A stretch of DNA of 64,000 nt from UBA3824 sp017541145 (GTDB taxonomy: Bacteria > Bacteroidota > Bacteroidia > Bacteroidales > UBA3824). Position 1 is the first letter of the stretch; the number at the start of each line of letters is the position of its first letter. The notes under the pieces are model-generated. The model had not been told where the DNA came from and did no database searches. It saw only the letters and a program-made list of their open reading frames with translations. The translations under genes and the position numbers were made by a program. The stretch lies in NCBI GenBank assembly GCA_947168365.1, contig CAMVLO010000011.1:16279-80278 (forward strand). The letters are read 5' to 3'. Shown in pieces: positions 1 to 8,064 of the stretch.

Positions 1-600
1 ATTTTCTACAACTGCAAAATTTTTCGAGCCGTTGGAATCACCCGGCAAAGGAATCAATGTTCGCTTGAAACCAACAACTTTTCCTTTTTCGGTTTTCATT
101 TTTACATAATATGATTGCGCAACTTTTGAATTGCGAATTGATTCTTTATCAATATCTTGAGCTGCACCTTCAAAAATATCAAATGTTTTGTTATTCTTAC
201 CGAAGATGTCGTAATAAGCTTGATTGCACCACGCAATTTTGCCATCTTCACCAACCAAACTCATCGGAAAAACCGTAGAATTGAGGATATAAGCGTATGA
301 ATTGCTCTGAAATTTTTGCATCGCAAGTTGTGTGTTTGATTCTGCGAGCAATTGTTCCAACTGTGCTTGTTTTACTTTGCCGTAATACCATATCACAACG
401 CAACCGACACACGCAATAAAAAACAATCCGATACATGCAAATGTCCACGGCAAAAATGTTGAATCTTCTTCTACCGGCATTGCCGACTGAAAATCTTTGT
501 AAAATTCAACATTTCTTATGGTGTCAAGTCCTTTTTCTTGCGCCCACGCGAAATATGTTTTTGCCAAAGTAAAAATTGAAATCAAAAAAATCTTTTTCAT
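1..600 (-). CDS. PAS-domain membrane protein (C-terminus outside window)
   Basis: Translating the minus strand from the ATG at 600 gives an open frame of 200 codons that runs off the left edge, so only the N-terminal part is seen. It starts with a signal-like segment (MKKIFLISIFTLAK..., ending near AWAQ). A short acidic stretch follows, then one membrane segment at about residues 50-72 (FACIGLFFIACVGCVVIW), then a coiled linker. A PAS-like domain begins near residue 105 (SLVGEDGKIAWCNQAYYDIFG). Such proteins are usually sensor histidine kinases or diguanylate-cyclase-type sensors; the output domain lies outside the window, so the class is open. It sits 86 bases downstream of the MCP gene on the same strand and could share its transcript. 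Confidence 0.75.
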   Translation of the reverse strand, partial: MKKIFLISIFTLAKTYFAWAQEKGLDTIRNVEFYKDFQSAMPVEEDSTFLPWTFACIGLFFIACVGCVVIWYYGKVKQAQLEQLLAESNTQLAMQKFQSNSYAYILNSTVFPMSLVGEDGKIAWCNQAYYDIFGKNNKTFDIFEGAAQDIDKESIRNSKVAQSYYVKMKTEKGKVVGFKRTLIPLPGDSNGSKNFAVVEN

Positions 601-686
601 AATTTGGTTAAAAGTAATTGAACTATAAAATTTTTAGCTTGGCAAAAATACATTTTTACAGCTTAAATTACAACTATTTTTTTATT

Positions 687-2123
687 TTATAATTTAAAAT
701 ACTTCAAAATCTCCAGTAAATTATCAGATTGTTGTCTAAGGTTTTCTGACTTGTTTGCAACTTTTTCTGAAATCGATACAAATTGTTGAGTATTAGCATC
801 AAAAGTTTGAACCGCACTTGTAATTTGGTCACTGCTTGAGGCTTGCTCCTGACACGATGCCGCAATTTCTTGAACCAATGTTGTGGTACGCTCAATTTTT
901 GGCAAAGCATACGACAACGCTTGTGATGATTGATTTACAACGTTTTGACCTTCCGAACTTACCAAATCAATTTCTTTTGCAGCCTTGGCGCATCTTTCTG
1001 CCAATTTCCTTACCTCAGCAGCTACAACGGCAAAACCTTTACCGTGTTCGCCTGCCCGCGCGGCTTCCACTGCGGCATTAAGAGCTAATATATTTGTTTG
1101 AAATGCAATTTCATCAATAATCGAAATTTTGTTGGCAATTTCTTGCATCGACGTTGTGGTTTTTTGAGCCGTTATGCTATAATCCCGAATTGTTTTAGAA
1201 GTTTCTGTTGCGATTTTTTCTGTCTCGGTAGCATTGTTGGAATTTGTTTGAATTGATGAGGACATCTGTTGGATTCCGAAACTTACTTTTTCTGCTGAAG
1301 AAGCTTGCTCAGTTGCCGATGAACTCATAATTTGACTTATCTCGTTCATGTCATCGCTGGTTTCCGAAATTTCGTCAGCACAATTTTTTATCTGTCCCAC
1401 AAACCTTTTTAAATTATCCAAAAGTTCTATCATTGAGGCATTTAGAGTTGCAATTTCGTCGCTGTTTTTCGATTGTTCAATTTTTAAATTCAAATTACCT
1501 TTGGCAAGTATTGAGGCATTTTTTACAGCCAATTTCAAAGGTGCAATTGAGCGGTGAGAAAAATCGTTGCACGCCAATGCAAGCATAAAAAGCGAAACTG
1601 CAATACCTATTAATATCGTTTTCAAACATGAATTTGTATTATCGTTCAAATTGATGGAATACTCTTTGAAAATCTTGGCGCAAGAAGATTGAACTCTTGC
1701 CGCCGTCAACGAAAATTTTTCACGCAAATCGGCACCAAGATTTATGTCGATATCAGTATTTACCGAACTATTTTCTACCATTTTTCTCAATTGGTTGTAA
1801 GTTTCCAAACAAACATTGTAGTCCGCTCTGATAGACTCTTCAATCTCTTTATCAATAAGTTTCGTAAATTGATTCATCTTGTCTTGAGCTTTCTCAAAAC
1901 TGCGTAAAGCATTAGATTTGAATTCATTTTTATTTGTATTATAAAATGCCAATACATTTTTAAATGCTTCGTTTACATCCAAAACCGTAGCATCAGCCAC
2001 CTGCATCACATCTATATATTTAGTAGTGAGTCTTTCGGAAAAGTCATTTACTTTTTTTACATCGAAAAATACCAATAATAGTGTAATTGCAAGAGGTACA
2101 GAAACCATTGCAACGCCAGTCAT
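687..2123 (-). CDS. Methyl-accepting chemotaxis protein
   Basis: This 478-aa transmembrane chemoreceptor relays ligand binding to the CheA/CheW array. There is a hydrophobic segment at about residues 5-20, an extracytoplasmic helical sensor region of roughly 140 residues, a second membrane segment at about 166-186 (TILIGIAVSLFMLALAC), a HAMP region, and a long signalling coiled coil whose hairpin tip reads NAAVEAARAGEHGKGF. The ATG at 2123 lies almost inside the first membrane segment, which is short for an MCP. An in-frame ATG at 2177 would add MAIFLEKQLQ, a TAA stop, then TSLNFRV. The gene may therefore carry a nonsense mutation, with translation restarting at 2123. No che genes are in the window. 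Family call is secure; the start is uncertain. Confidence 0.9.
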   Translation of the reverse strand: MTGVAMVSVPLAITLLLVFFDVKKVNDFSERLTTKYIDVMQVADATVLDVNEAFKNVLAFYNTNKNEFKSNALRSFEKAQDKMNQFTKLIDKEIEESIRADYNVCLETYNQLRKMVENSSVNTDIDINLGADLREKFSLTAARVQSSCAKIFKEYSINLNDNTNSCLKTILIGIAVSLFMLALACNDFSHRSIAPLKLAVKNASILAKGNLNLKIEQSKNSDEIATLNASMIELLDNLKRFVGQIKNCADEISETSDDMNEISQIMSSSATEQASSAEKVSFGIQQMSSSIQTNSNNATETEKIATETSKTIRDYSITAQKTTTSMQEIANKISIIDEIAFQTNILALNAAVEAARAGEHGKGFAVVAAEVRKLAERCAKAAKEIDLVSSEGQNVVNQSSQALSYALPKIERTTTLVQEIAASCQEQASSSDQITSAVQTFDANTQQFVSISEKVANKSENLRQQSDNLLEILKYFKL

Positions 2124-2240
2124 TACTCGGAAATTCAGACTGGTTTACTGTAATTGCTTTTCAAGAAATATTGCCATAAATACTAAATTTTTAGTTTAAT
2201 TTTCAGTTAGTTGCTACAAAAAATGATGTATTTTTGAGAA

Positions 2241-2284
2241 ATGTTTTTTTTAAAAAGAAGCCGGTATTTTCAACCGGCCTCTTT
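2241..2284 (-). terminator. Hairpin terminator candidate upstream of the MCP gene
   Basis: GCCGGT at 2260-2265 pairs with ACCGGC at 2273-2278, and AAGA/TCTT extends the stem outward. Read on the minus strand it is followed by CTTCTTTTTA. No annotated gene ends here. It could end a small transcript starting to the right; a tiny minus-strand ORF of 18 codons (2376 to 2320) lies just upstream. Confidence 0.4.
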
Positions 2285-2587
2285 CAGGAAAATTTAAAAT
2301 TATGAGAACATCATGTTCTTCAGTTTTTTGAGATATATAGTTTTAATTTTAAGTCGCTCTTCGTTTGTTTTTTCATGTTACAAATTTATGAATACAGTTG
2401 CAGAAATTAATCATTCATTTTATTCATTTTACAATTTATTGTATTACTGAATTTTACAACGATAAAAAATGTAAAAACCGCCTTGACAGGATACAATGAA
2501 TAAAAAAAGTCAAAAAAAAGCTAAACAACTAACAATCAATGTTATAACAAAAAAATCAAAAAAAATATCAAATTTTTTGATTAGAAA

Positions 2588-2619
2588 TTTTGGTAAATCA
2601 GGAAAAAGTTATAATTTTG
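2588..2619 (+). promoter_or_regulatory. Bacteroidota promoter of rpsF operon
   Basis: TTTTG at 2588-2592 and TAATTTTG at 2612-2619 match the phylum's -33 (TTTG) and -7 (TAnnTTTG) elements with a 19-base spacer. Predicted start of transcription is near 2625, giving a leader of roughly 35 bases before rpsF. Otherwise the 2178-2661 gap is AT-rich and holds only the hairpin above. Confidence 0.7.
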
Positions 2620-2661
2620 CACCGAAATTTTTAAAACACAAAATTTAATATAATTAATTTT

Positions 2662-3057
2662 ATGCAAAAACAATACGAAGCCGTTTTCATTATGACTCCC
2701 GTTTTGTCTGAACAGCAGATGAAGGAAGCGGTGGATAAATTTAAAGCAGTTCTAACTAACGGCGGAGCTGAAATTGTCCACGAAGAAAATTGGGGATTGA
2801 AGAAACTTGCATATCCTGTACAACACAAGAGCACAGGATTTTATCAACTTCTCCAATTCAAAGCAGATCCTACTTTGATCCTCAAATTTGAAACCGAATT
2901 GAAACGTGATGAAAGAATCATCCGTTGGTTGACAATTGCATTGGATAAGGATGCTCTCGCATACGCAGAAAAACGTATTGCAAAAAGAAATGGTCAGGCT
3001 CAAGCTGAACCTGAAAAAGTTAACGTTAGTGAAAACACAGTAAATAAGGAGGATTAA
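2662..3057 (+). CDS. rpsF: 30S ribosomal protein S6
   Basis: This 131-aa protein of the small-subunit platform pairs with S18 and helps assemble the central domain of 16S rRNA. The N-terminus MQKQYEAVFIMTPVL and the core NWGLKKLAYPVQHKSTGFY are typical of S6. The C-terminal tail after about residue 100 is longer and lower in complexity (AEPEKVNVSENTVNKED), common in this phylum. First gene of rpsF-rpsR-rplI, two bases before the S18 start. S6:S18 is known to autoregulate through the leader in many bacteria; the predicted leader here is too short for me to call that structure. Confidence 0.97.
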   Translation: MQKQYEAVFIMTPVLSEQQMKEAVDKFKAVLTNGGAEIVHEENWGLKKLAYPVQHKSTGFYQLLQFKADPTLILKFETELKRDERIIRWLTIALDKDALAYAEKRIAKRNGQAQAEPEKVNVSENTVNKED

Positions 3058-3059
3058 TC

Positions 3060-3329
3060 ATGTCAGCAGAACAAGGCGAAATCAGATACTTAACTCCACC
3101 TTCAGTAGAGATTAAAAAGAAAAAATATTGCCGCTTCAAGAAAAACGGTATCAAATACATCGATTACAAAGATCCTGAATTCTTGAAAAAATTCTTGAAC
3201 GAACAAGGTAAGATTCTTCCAAGAAGAATCACAGGAACTTCTTTGAAATTCCAGAGAAAATTGTCAGTAGCTATCAAACGTGCACGTCATCTTGCATTGC
3301 TACCTTACGTAACCGATTTGTTGAAATAA
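3060..3329 (+). CDS. rpsR: 30S ribosomal protein S18
   Basis: This 89-aa protein binds the central domain of 16S rRNA as a heterodimer with S6. Recognisable are YCRFKKNGIKYIDYKDPEFL, the core GKILPRRITGTSLKFQRKLS and the basic helix AIKRARHLALLPYV. The N-terminal extension (MSAEQGEIRYLTPPSVEIKKKK) is longer than in E. coli but usual in Bacteroidota. A GGAGG-like sequence lies in the end of rpsF just before the ATG, an unusually good Shine-Dalgarno match for this window. Confidence 0.97.
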   Translation: MSAEQGEIRYLTPPSVEIKKKKYCRFKKNGIKYIDYKDPEFLKKFLNEQGKILPRRITGTSLKFQRKLSVAIKRARHLALLPYVTDLLK

Positions 3330-3347
3330 TAAAAAACTATCTGAACA

Positions 3348-3797
3348 ATGGAAATTATATTGAAACAAGATATCGCAAACCTCGGCTCTAAGGATGACAT
3401 CGTAACAGTAAAACCTGGTTACGCAAACAACTACCTTATTCCTCAAGGTTTTGCAACTGTTGCTACAGAATCTGCTAAGAAAGTACTTGCAGAAAACAAA
3501 AAGCAACAAGCTCACAAAGAAGAAAAACTTCGTAACGACGCTACCGAAAAGGCTAAACTTATTGAAAATAAGGAAATCAAAATCGGTGCTAAAACTTCTA
3601 CAACAGGTAAAATCTTCGGTTCTGTTAACACAATTCAGATCGCTGAAGCTCTTGCTAAGAAAGGTATCGAAGTTGACAGAAAAGCAATTACAATTCAAGA
3701 CGAAGCTAATATCAAGGAAGTTGGTAAGTACAAAGCTACTATCAAACTTTACAAAGATATCAAAGCAAACATCGAATTTGAAGTTGTAGCTGAATAA
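3348..3797 (+). CDS. rplI: 50S ribosomal protein L9
   Basis: This 149-aa large-subunit protein has two domains joined by a long helix and helps keep reading frame. The N-terminal domain (MEIILKQDIANLGSKDDIVTVKPGYANNYLIPQGFA) is diagnostic, the connecting helix is at about residues 41-75, and the C-terminal domain starts near GKIFGSVNTIQIAEAL. Third gene of the S6-S18-L9 operon, 18 bases after rpsR, followed by a strong terminator. The ssb or priB gene found in the equivalent proteobacterial operon is absent, as usual for this phylum. Confidence 0.97.
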   Translation: MEIILKQDIANLGSKDDIVTVKPGYANNYLIPQGFATVATESAKKVLAENKKQQAHKEEKLRNDATEKAKLIENKEIKIGAKTSTTGKIFGSVNTIQIAEALAKKGIEVDRKAITIQDEANIKEVGKYKATIKLYKDIKANIEFEVVAE

Positions 3798-3819
3798 AAA
3801 ATTTAGCTTTTAGATATTG

Positions 3820-3850
3820 CCGGATTACTCTCGTAGTAGTCCGGTTTTTT
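3820..3850 (+). terminator. Rho-independent terminator of rpsF-rpsR-rplI
   Basis: CCGGATTACT and AGTAGTCCGG form a near-perfect stem with a short loop, followed by six T. Confidence 0.9.
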
Positions 3851-3851
3851 T

Positions 3852-4215
3852 ATACTTTTATATTTTAACATCTTTTTATCTCAAAAATCAAAAATTAATG
3901 TTTTACATTTTTTCACCTTATAAAATCAACATAGACAAATCATTCTTACTAAAATAAAATCAACAAGTTGCTTAATTCAACTAATAAGTTACTCTGCAAG
4001 ATTTAGTTAAATTTGCAAAACTTCAATTTTGTAAAAAATGATGCTTATTAGAACAAAGACAATATATTAGTATAATTTGTTTAAATTGGTGATAAAAAAA
4101 TCACTTCAAAAAATGATGCTTTTTTTAACTTTTATTTACATCCTGAAAATTAAACCGTCTTTTAGAATTGAAGTCCAATAATCGTAAAAAATAACAAATT
4201 ATAACTTTACTAATT
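3852..4215 (+). other. AT-rich intergenic region with a 14-bp direct repeat
   Basis: No gene is visible. The sequence AAAAAATGATGCTT occurs at 4033-4046 and again at 4108-4121, 75 bases apart, upstream of the LTxxQ-like gene; they could be paired regulatory sites. A TAACTTTA sequence at 4202-4209 resembles a -7 box but would leave almost no leader before the ATG at 4216. Confidence 0.35.
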
Positions 4216-4755
4216 ATGATGAAAAAAATTATTCTTATGGCAATTGCATCGTTGATGACTTTTGGAGCGATTGACGCAAACGCTCAGAAAAATCACAAGG
4301 ACAAATTCGGTTCTGAACTCGGACTTACTGAAGCTCAGAAAACTCAAATTGAGAAAATTAATCTTCAAGAACAAAAAGATTTGATGCCGATTAACAATCA
4401 AATCCGTGAGAAAAAAGCTCATTTGAATTCATTGCGTACCGCTGAAAAACCGAACTTGAACGAGATTAACGCAACAGTGGAAGAAATTGGTAAGCTCAGA
4501 ATCGAAAGAGACAAGATTGAAGAAAGTAATTATCAAGAAATCAGGAAGTTGCTTACCGAAGAACAACGTTTGAAATTGGATTCAAAATCCGGTAACAACG
4601 GTGAATTTGGCGAAAAAATAGGACATTTTGGCGGTCATTACGGACGTGAAGGCGGTCACGGTATAGGTCCGAATGCTGAAGGTCACAGCGGAAAACATGG
4701 TAACGGTCACCATGGCAGCAACGACAAGTGCAATAAATGCGACACCAAAAAATAA
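4216..4755 (+). CDS. Periplasmic LTxxQ/Spy-like protein with His/Cys-rich tail
   Basis: This 179-aa secreted protein has a signal peptide (MMKKIILMAIASLMTF..., cleavage likely after ANA). A helical segment contains LGLTEAQKTQIEKINLQ and, about 80 residues later, LLTEEQRLKL. This paired pattern is that of Spy/CpxP/LTxxQ-motif proteins, which are periplasmic chaperones or metal-stress sensors. The last 50 residues are unusual: rich in Gly and His (GGHYGREGGHGIG, KHGNGHHGSN) and ending in CNKCDTKK, which would suit metal binding. It stands alone between its own upstream region and a terminator. A second, shorter protein with the same motif is at 27012. The function is inferred only from motif type. 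Confidence 0.7.
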   Translation: MMKKIILMAIASLMTFGAIDANAQKNHKDKFGSELGLTEAQKTQIEKINLQEQKDLMPINNQIREKKAHLNSLRTAEKPNLNEINATVEEIGKLRIERDKIEESNYQEIRKLLTEEQRLKLDSKSGNNGEFGEKIGHFGGHYGREGGHGIGPNAEGHSGKHGNGHHGSNDKCNKCDTKK

Positions 4756-4782
4756 TCAGAATATCCCGAAATTTCCATATCA

Positions 4783-4819
4783 GGCTGACATTGTTTTTTT
4801 GAACATGTCGGCCTTTTTT
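4783..4819 (+). terminator. Terminator after LTxxQ-like gene
   Basis: GGCTGACAT pairs with ATGTCGGCC (one G-T pair) and is followed by TTTTTTA. Confidence 0.85.
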
Positions 4820-4935
4820 ATGCTATTTTGTTAACTCAGCGACTATAAACTAACACGTGTTTAATCGTTTAAATCCCAGAAAATCAGCCTATTATATTTC
4901 TCTCTAAAAAAAAAAGCAAAAAAAAGTGAAATTAA

Positions 4936-4968
4936 TTTGCGAGTATTGTAAAAATATTTCTAAATTAG
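4936..4968 (+). promoter_or_regulatory. Candidate promoter of phosphohexomutase gene
   Basis: TTTG at 4936-4939 and TAAATTAG at 4961-4968 (one mismatch to TAnnTTTG) lie 21 bases apart. The start of transcription would be near 4975, giving a leader of about 85 bases. Confidence 0.45.
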
Positions 4969-5059
4969 CAACGGATTACGAAAACATATAAATAGTAAAA
5001 GATCCAGTTTATCAATAATTTATATTTTAATTGAAGTATAACCAAAAACACAAACAGTT

Positions 5060-6790
5060 ATGGCAGTAGATGCACAGATTGTCGAAAGAGCCAAAGAATG
5101 GCTCGGTGATATGTTTGACGAGAACACTAGAAAACAGGTACAGAACCTGCTTGACAACGACGAAAAAGAGCTTGTAGAAAGCTTTTATAAGAGCCTGGAG
5201 TTTGGTACAGGCGGGATGCGCGGCATTATGGGCGTTGGAACCAACCGAATGAACATCTACACAGTTGGTATGGCTACACAAGGCTTGGCTAACTATCTTA
5301 ACAAAACTTTTGCCGGTCAGGAAATTAAAGTGGCAATTGCTCACGACAGCAGAAACAACAGCGATTTGTTTGCAAAAACTTGTGCTGACATTTTCTCTGC
5401 CAACGGTATTAAAGCATATCTGTTTGATGCTTTGAGACCTACTCCGGAACTTTCTTTCGCAGTTCGTCAGCTTGGATGCAAGAGCGGCGTTATGATTACT
5501 GCTTCTCACAATCCTAAAGAATACAACGGCTACAAGGCTTATTGGTCTGACGGTGCGCAAGTAATTGCTCCTCACGATATTAACATTGTAAAAGAAGCTG
5601 CCGCTGTAAAAGTTTCTGACGTAAAATTCAAAGGTAATCCGGATTTAATTGAAATTCTTGGTCAAGATTTCGATCAGATTTATCTCGAAAAGGTTAAATC
5701 GCTTACTCTCAGTCAAGAAGATATCAACAAACACAAGGATATCAAAATCGTTTATACTCCAATTCACGGTACAGGCGTAAGATTAGTACCTGAAATCCTC
5801 AAACAAAAAGGTTTTGAAAACATCTTTACCGTTGCTGAACAAAATATTCCGGACGGCAACTTCCCGACAGTAATTTCTCCTAACCCGGAAAATGCTGAGG
5901 CTTTGACACTTGCTATCAAATTGGCTGAAGAAAAAGGTGCTGATTTGGTAATGGCTTCCGACCCTGATGCCGACCGCGTTGGTATCGCTGTTCGCAACGA
6001 CAAAAACGAGTTTGTTCTCATGAACGGTAACCAAACCGCTTCTATTCTTACTTATTATCTTTTAACTAAATGGAAAGAAAACGGTAAGCTCGACGGTAAA
6101 CAATATATTGTAAAAACTATCGTAACTACAGAACTTCTCAAGGCAATGGCTGACAAGTTTAATGTAAAAGCATACGACGTTCTTACAGGTTTTAAATTTA
6201 TCGCTGACATCATCGGTAAAAACGAAGGCAAAACCACATTTATCGGCGGTGGTGAAGAAAGTTACGGCTATCTCGCCGGCGAATTTGTAAGAGACAAAGA
6301 TGCTGTAATTGCTTGCTCGCTTATCGCTGAAGCTGCTGCTTGGGCTGCTGAAAAAGGCAAAACGATGTATCAGTTGTTAACTGATATTTATGCTCAGTTC
6401 GGCTACTATCAAGAGGCTTTGGTAAATGTTGTAAAAGAAGGTAAATCAGGTGCTGAAGAAATTCAGACTATGATGGACAACTATCGTAATGATCCTCCGG
6501 CAGTTATCAACGACAGCAATGTTGTGATGATTAAAGATTATCTCACACAAAAGGCTTCTAACATCGTTGACGGAACCGATGAATCAATCGATTTGCCAAA
6601 GAGCAACGTGCTTCAGTTCTTCCTCGAAGACGGTACAAAAATTTCGGTACGTCCTTCAGGTACAGAACCTAAGATTAAATTCTATTTCGGCGTAAAAGAA
6701 GGTTTGAAAGATATCGCTCAACTCGATAAAACTAAAGAATCTGCTTTGGCTAAAATCGAAGCAATCAAAAAAGCAATGAAATTAGTTTAA
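5060..6790 (+). CDS. Phosphoglucomutase/phosphomannomutase (alpha-D-phosphohexomutase)
   Basis: This 576-aa cytoplasmic enzyme interconverts hexose 1- and 6-phosphates through a phosphoserine. Four domains can be followed: the active-site loop ITASHNPKEYNGYKAYW with the phospho-Ser, the metal-binding loop ASDPDADRVGIAV, the sugar-recognition loop GGGEESYGYLAG, and the phosphate-binding loop SVRPSGTEPKIKFYF. The N-terminal part (RAKEWLGDMFDENTRKQV) and length match the long PGM/PMM type of Firmicutes and Bacteroidota, not the shorter ManB type at 15004. It is transcribed alone, with its own promoter candidate and terminator. Substrate preference (glucose or mannose phosphate) cannot be read from the sequence. 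Confidence 0.93.
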   Translation: MAVDAQIVERAKEWLGDMFDENTRKQVQNLLDNDEKELVESFYKSLEFGTGGMRGIMGVGTNRMNIYTVGMATQGLANYLNKTFAGQEIKVAIAHDSRNNSDLFAKTCADIFSANGIKAYLFDALRPTPELSFAVRQLGCKSGVMITASHNPKEYNGYKAYWSDGAQVIAPHDINIVKEAAAVKVSDVKFKGNPDLIEILGQDFDQIYLEKVKSLTLSQEDINKHKDIKIVYTPIHGTGVRLVPEILKQKGFENIFTVAEQNIPDGNFPTVISPNPENAEALTLAIKLAEEKGADLVMASDPDADRVGIAVRNDKNEFVLMNGNQTASILTYYLLTKWKENGKLDGKQYIVKTIVTTELLKAMADKFNVKAYDVLTGFKFIADIIGKNEGKTTFIGGGEESYGYLAGEFVRDKDAVIACSLIAEAAAWAAEKGKTMYQLLTDIYAQFGYYQEALVNVVKEGKSGAEEIQTMMDNYRNDPPAVINDSNVVMIKDYLTQKASNIVDGTDESIDLPKSNVLQFFLEDGTKISVRPSGTEPKIKFYFGVKEGLKDIAQLDKTKESALAKIEAIKKAMKLV

Positions 6791-6818
6791 TATTAGACAT
6801 AATATCAATTAATTATTT

Positions 6819-6861
6819 AAAAAGCCGTTGTGAACTTATAAAATTTGCAACGGCTTTTTTG
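6819..6861 (+). terminator. Terminator of phosphohexomutase gene
   Basis: AAAAGCCGTTG and CAACGGCTTTT form a perfect stem followed by T residues. Confidence 0.92.
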
Positions 6862-6883
6862 TATTATAAAAATAATCGCAAAT

Positions 6884-8020
6884 ATGAAAACACTTTTTTA
6901 CCTTACACTGATAATACTTGCCGCAAATTTGTCAGCATCTGCGCAAAACGCTAAATATCAGGACGATAAAACGCAGCTTTTAATCAGAAAATTAAAACAA
7001 AATGCTGAGAGCGGAAAAATTATGTTTGGAGTTGCAAACGGAGTTTCAAGAAATTTTGCCGACCCGTTTCCGTCGCAACCGGTTGTAAATGACTGTAAAC
7101 AAATCACCGGAAAAAATCCTCAATTTGTGGAAAATGATTTTTTGTTTGCTGACAATCCGTATTATTGGAATCAGGAAATTATGGCGACAAAAGAATTTGT
7201 AAAACAAGGCGGCGTAATCGGATATTGTTGGCATCTAACCGGACCGAAATCCAATAATTTCAGAAAAAACGAACAGGACGAGCATTTGGTTGAAAAAATA
7301 ATTTCAAACGAAAATTCGGATGAAAAAACATGGTATTTCTCATTGTTTGACACTCTTTTGATTCCGACTTTCAACGAGTTTGACTGTCCCGTTTTGTTCC
7401 GCCCTTTTCATGAGATGAACGGCAATTGGTTTTGGTGGGGAAGTACCACAATCACGCCGGAACAATATGTTGTACTTTACAGAATTACAGTTGATTACAT
7501 CCGTAACAAAGGCGTAAAAAATGTAATTTATACTTGGTCGCCGGACACAAGACTTACAACGGAATATTATCCGGGCGACGATTATGTTGACATCGTAGGG
7601 CTTGACTGTTACGAACCCGGATGCTCGCCGTATCATGGTAACAAGATTTTTGCAATTGAGTTTAAAAAGTTGTTAGAATTTTGTAAAGAACATCACAAAA
7701 TTGCAACAATAGCAGAAACCGGTTGCCGCGAAATTAACGGAATATGTTATTATCCTAACAAATATCCTTATTTTTGGACTTCAAAAGTTTTGAATGCTGT
7801 AACCGACAAAAATGGAAAGGGTAGGGGAATCGCCTACGTATTGTCTTGGTACAATGCAGATTGGAATCACGACAACAAAGGTCCGGCTTATATTCCGTAC
7901 GTCGGATTTGAAAAACGTTTCGGCAAAAAAGGACAACAGGCAATCACCGATTTTATTAAATTTTCAAAAGCCGAAAACATGATATTTTTAGGCGATTTCA
8001 AAAAAAATATTTATGAATAA
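6884..8020 (+). CDS. GH26 beta-mannanase, secreted
   Basis: This 378-aa glycoside hydrolase of family 26 cleaves internal beta-1,4 bonds of mannan. A signal peptide (MKTLFYLTLIILAANLSASAQ) opens the protein. The acid/base Glu is at about residue 177 in RPFHEMNGNWFWWG, and the nucleophile Glu at about 278 in IAETGCRE. TWSPD and DIVGLDCYEPG are further GH26 landmarks. The ATG at 6884 is preferred; an in-frame ATG at 6845 lies inside the preceding terminator and would spoil the signal peptide. With galactokinase and phosphomannomutase nearby, it fits use of (galacto)mannan, but no transporter gene is adjacent. Confidence 0.92.
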   Translation: MKTLFYLTLIILAANLSASAQNAKYQDDKTQLLIRKLKQNAESGKIMFGVANGVSRNFADPFPSQPVVNDCKQITGKNPQFVENDFLFADNPYYWNQEIMATKEFVKQGGVIGYCWHLTGPKSNNFRKNEQDEHLVEKIISNENSDEKTWYFSLFDTLLIPTFNEFDCPVLFRPFHEMNGNWFWWGSTTITPEQYVVLYRITVDYIRNKGVKNVIYTWSPDTRLTTEYYPGDDYVDIVGLDCYEPGCSPYHGNKIFAIEFKKLLEFCKEHHKIATIAETGCREINGICYYPNKYPYFWTSKVLNAVTDKNGKGRGIAYVLSWYNADWNHDNKGPAYIPYVGFEKRFGKKGQQAITDFIKFSKAENMIFLGDFKKNIYE

Positions 8021-8039
8021 CAGATGCTTTTTTGGAGCG

Positions 8040-8064
8040 TATAGGTCAAATTACAGGCTGAAAA
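8040..8064 (+). repeat. Left copy of 25-bp inverted repeat bounding an accessory island
   Basis: The 25 bases here (TATAGGTCAAATTACAGG...) are the reverse complement of 10881-10905 with one mismatch (A to G at position 14). The two copies face each other across 2.8 kb of accessory DNA. Similarity stops at the ends of the repeat and I see no target-site duplication. Confidence 0.7.

Noticed and set aside
3300..3698. Long minus-strand open frames across rplI and similar shadows over other genes
   Set aside because: They are antisense to well-supported genes, have poor composition (Phe/Cys/Ser-rich) and no family resemblance.
6845..6883. Longer N-terminus for the GH26 gene
   Set aside because: It lies inside the preceding terminator and places the signal peptide internally.
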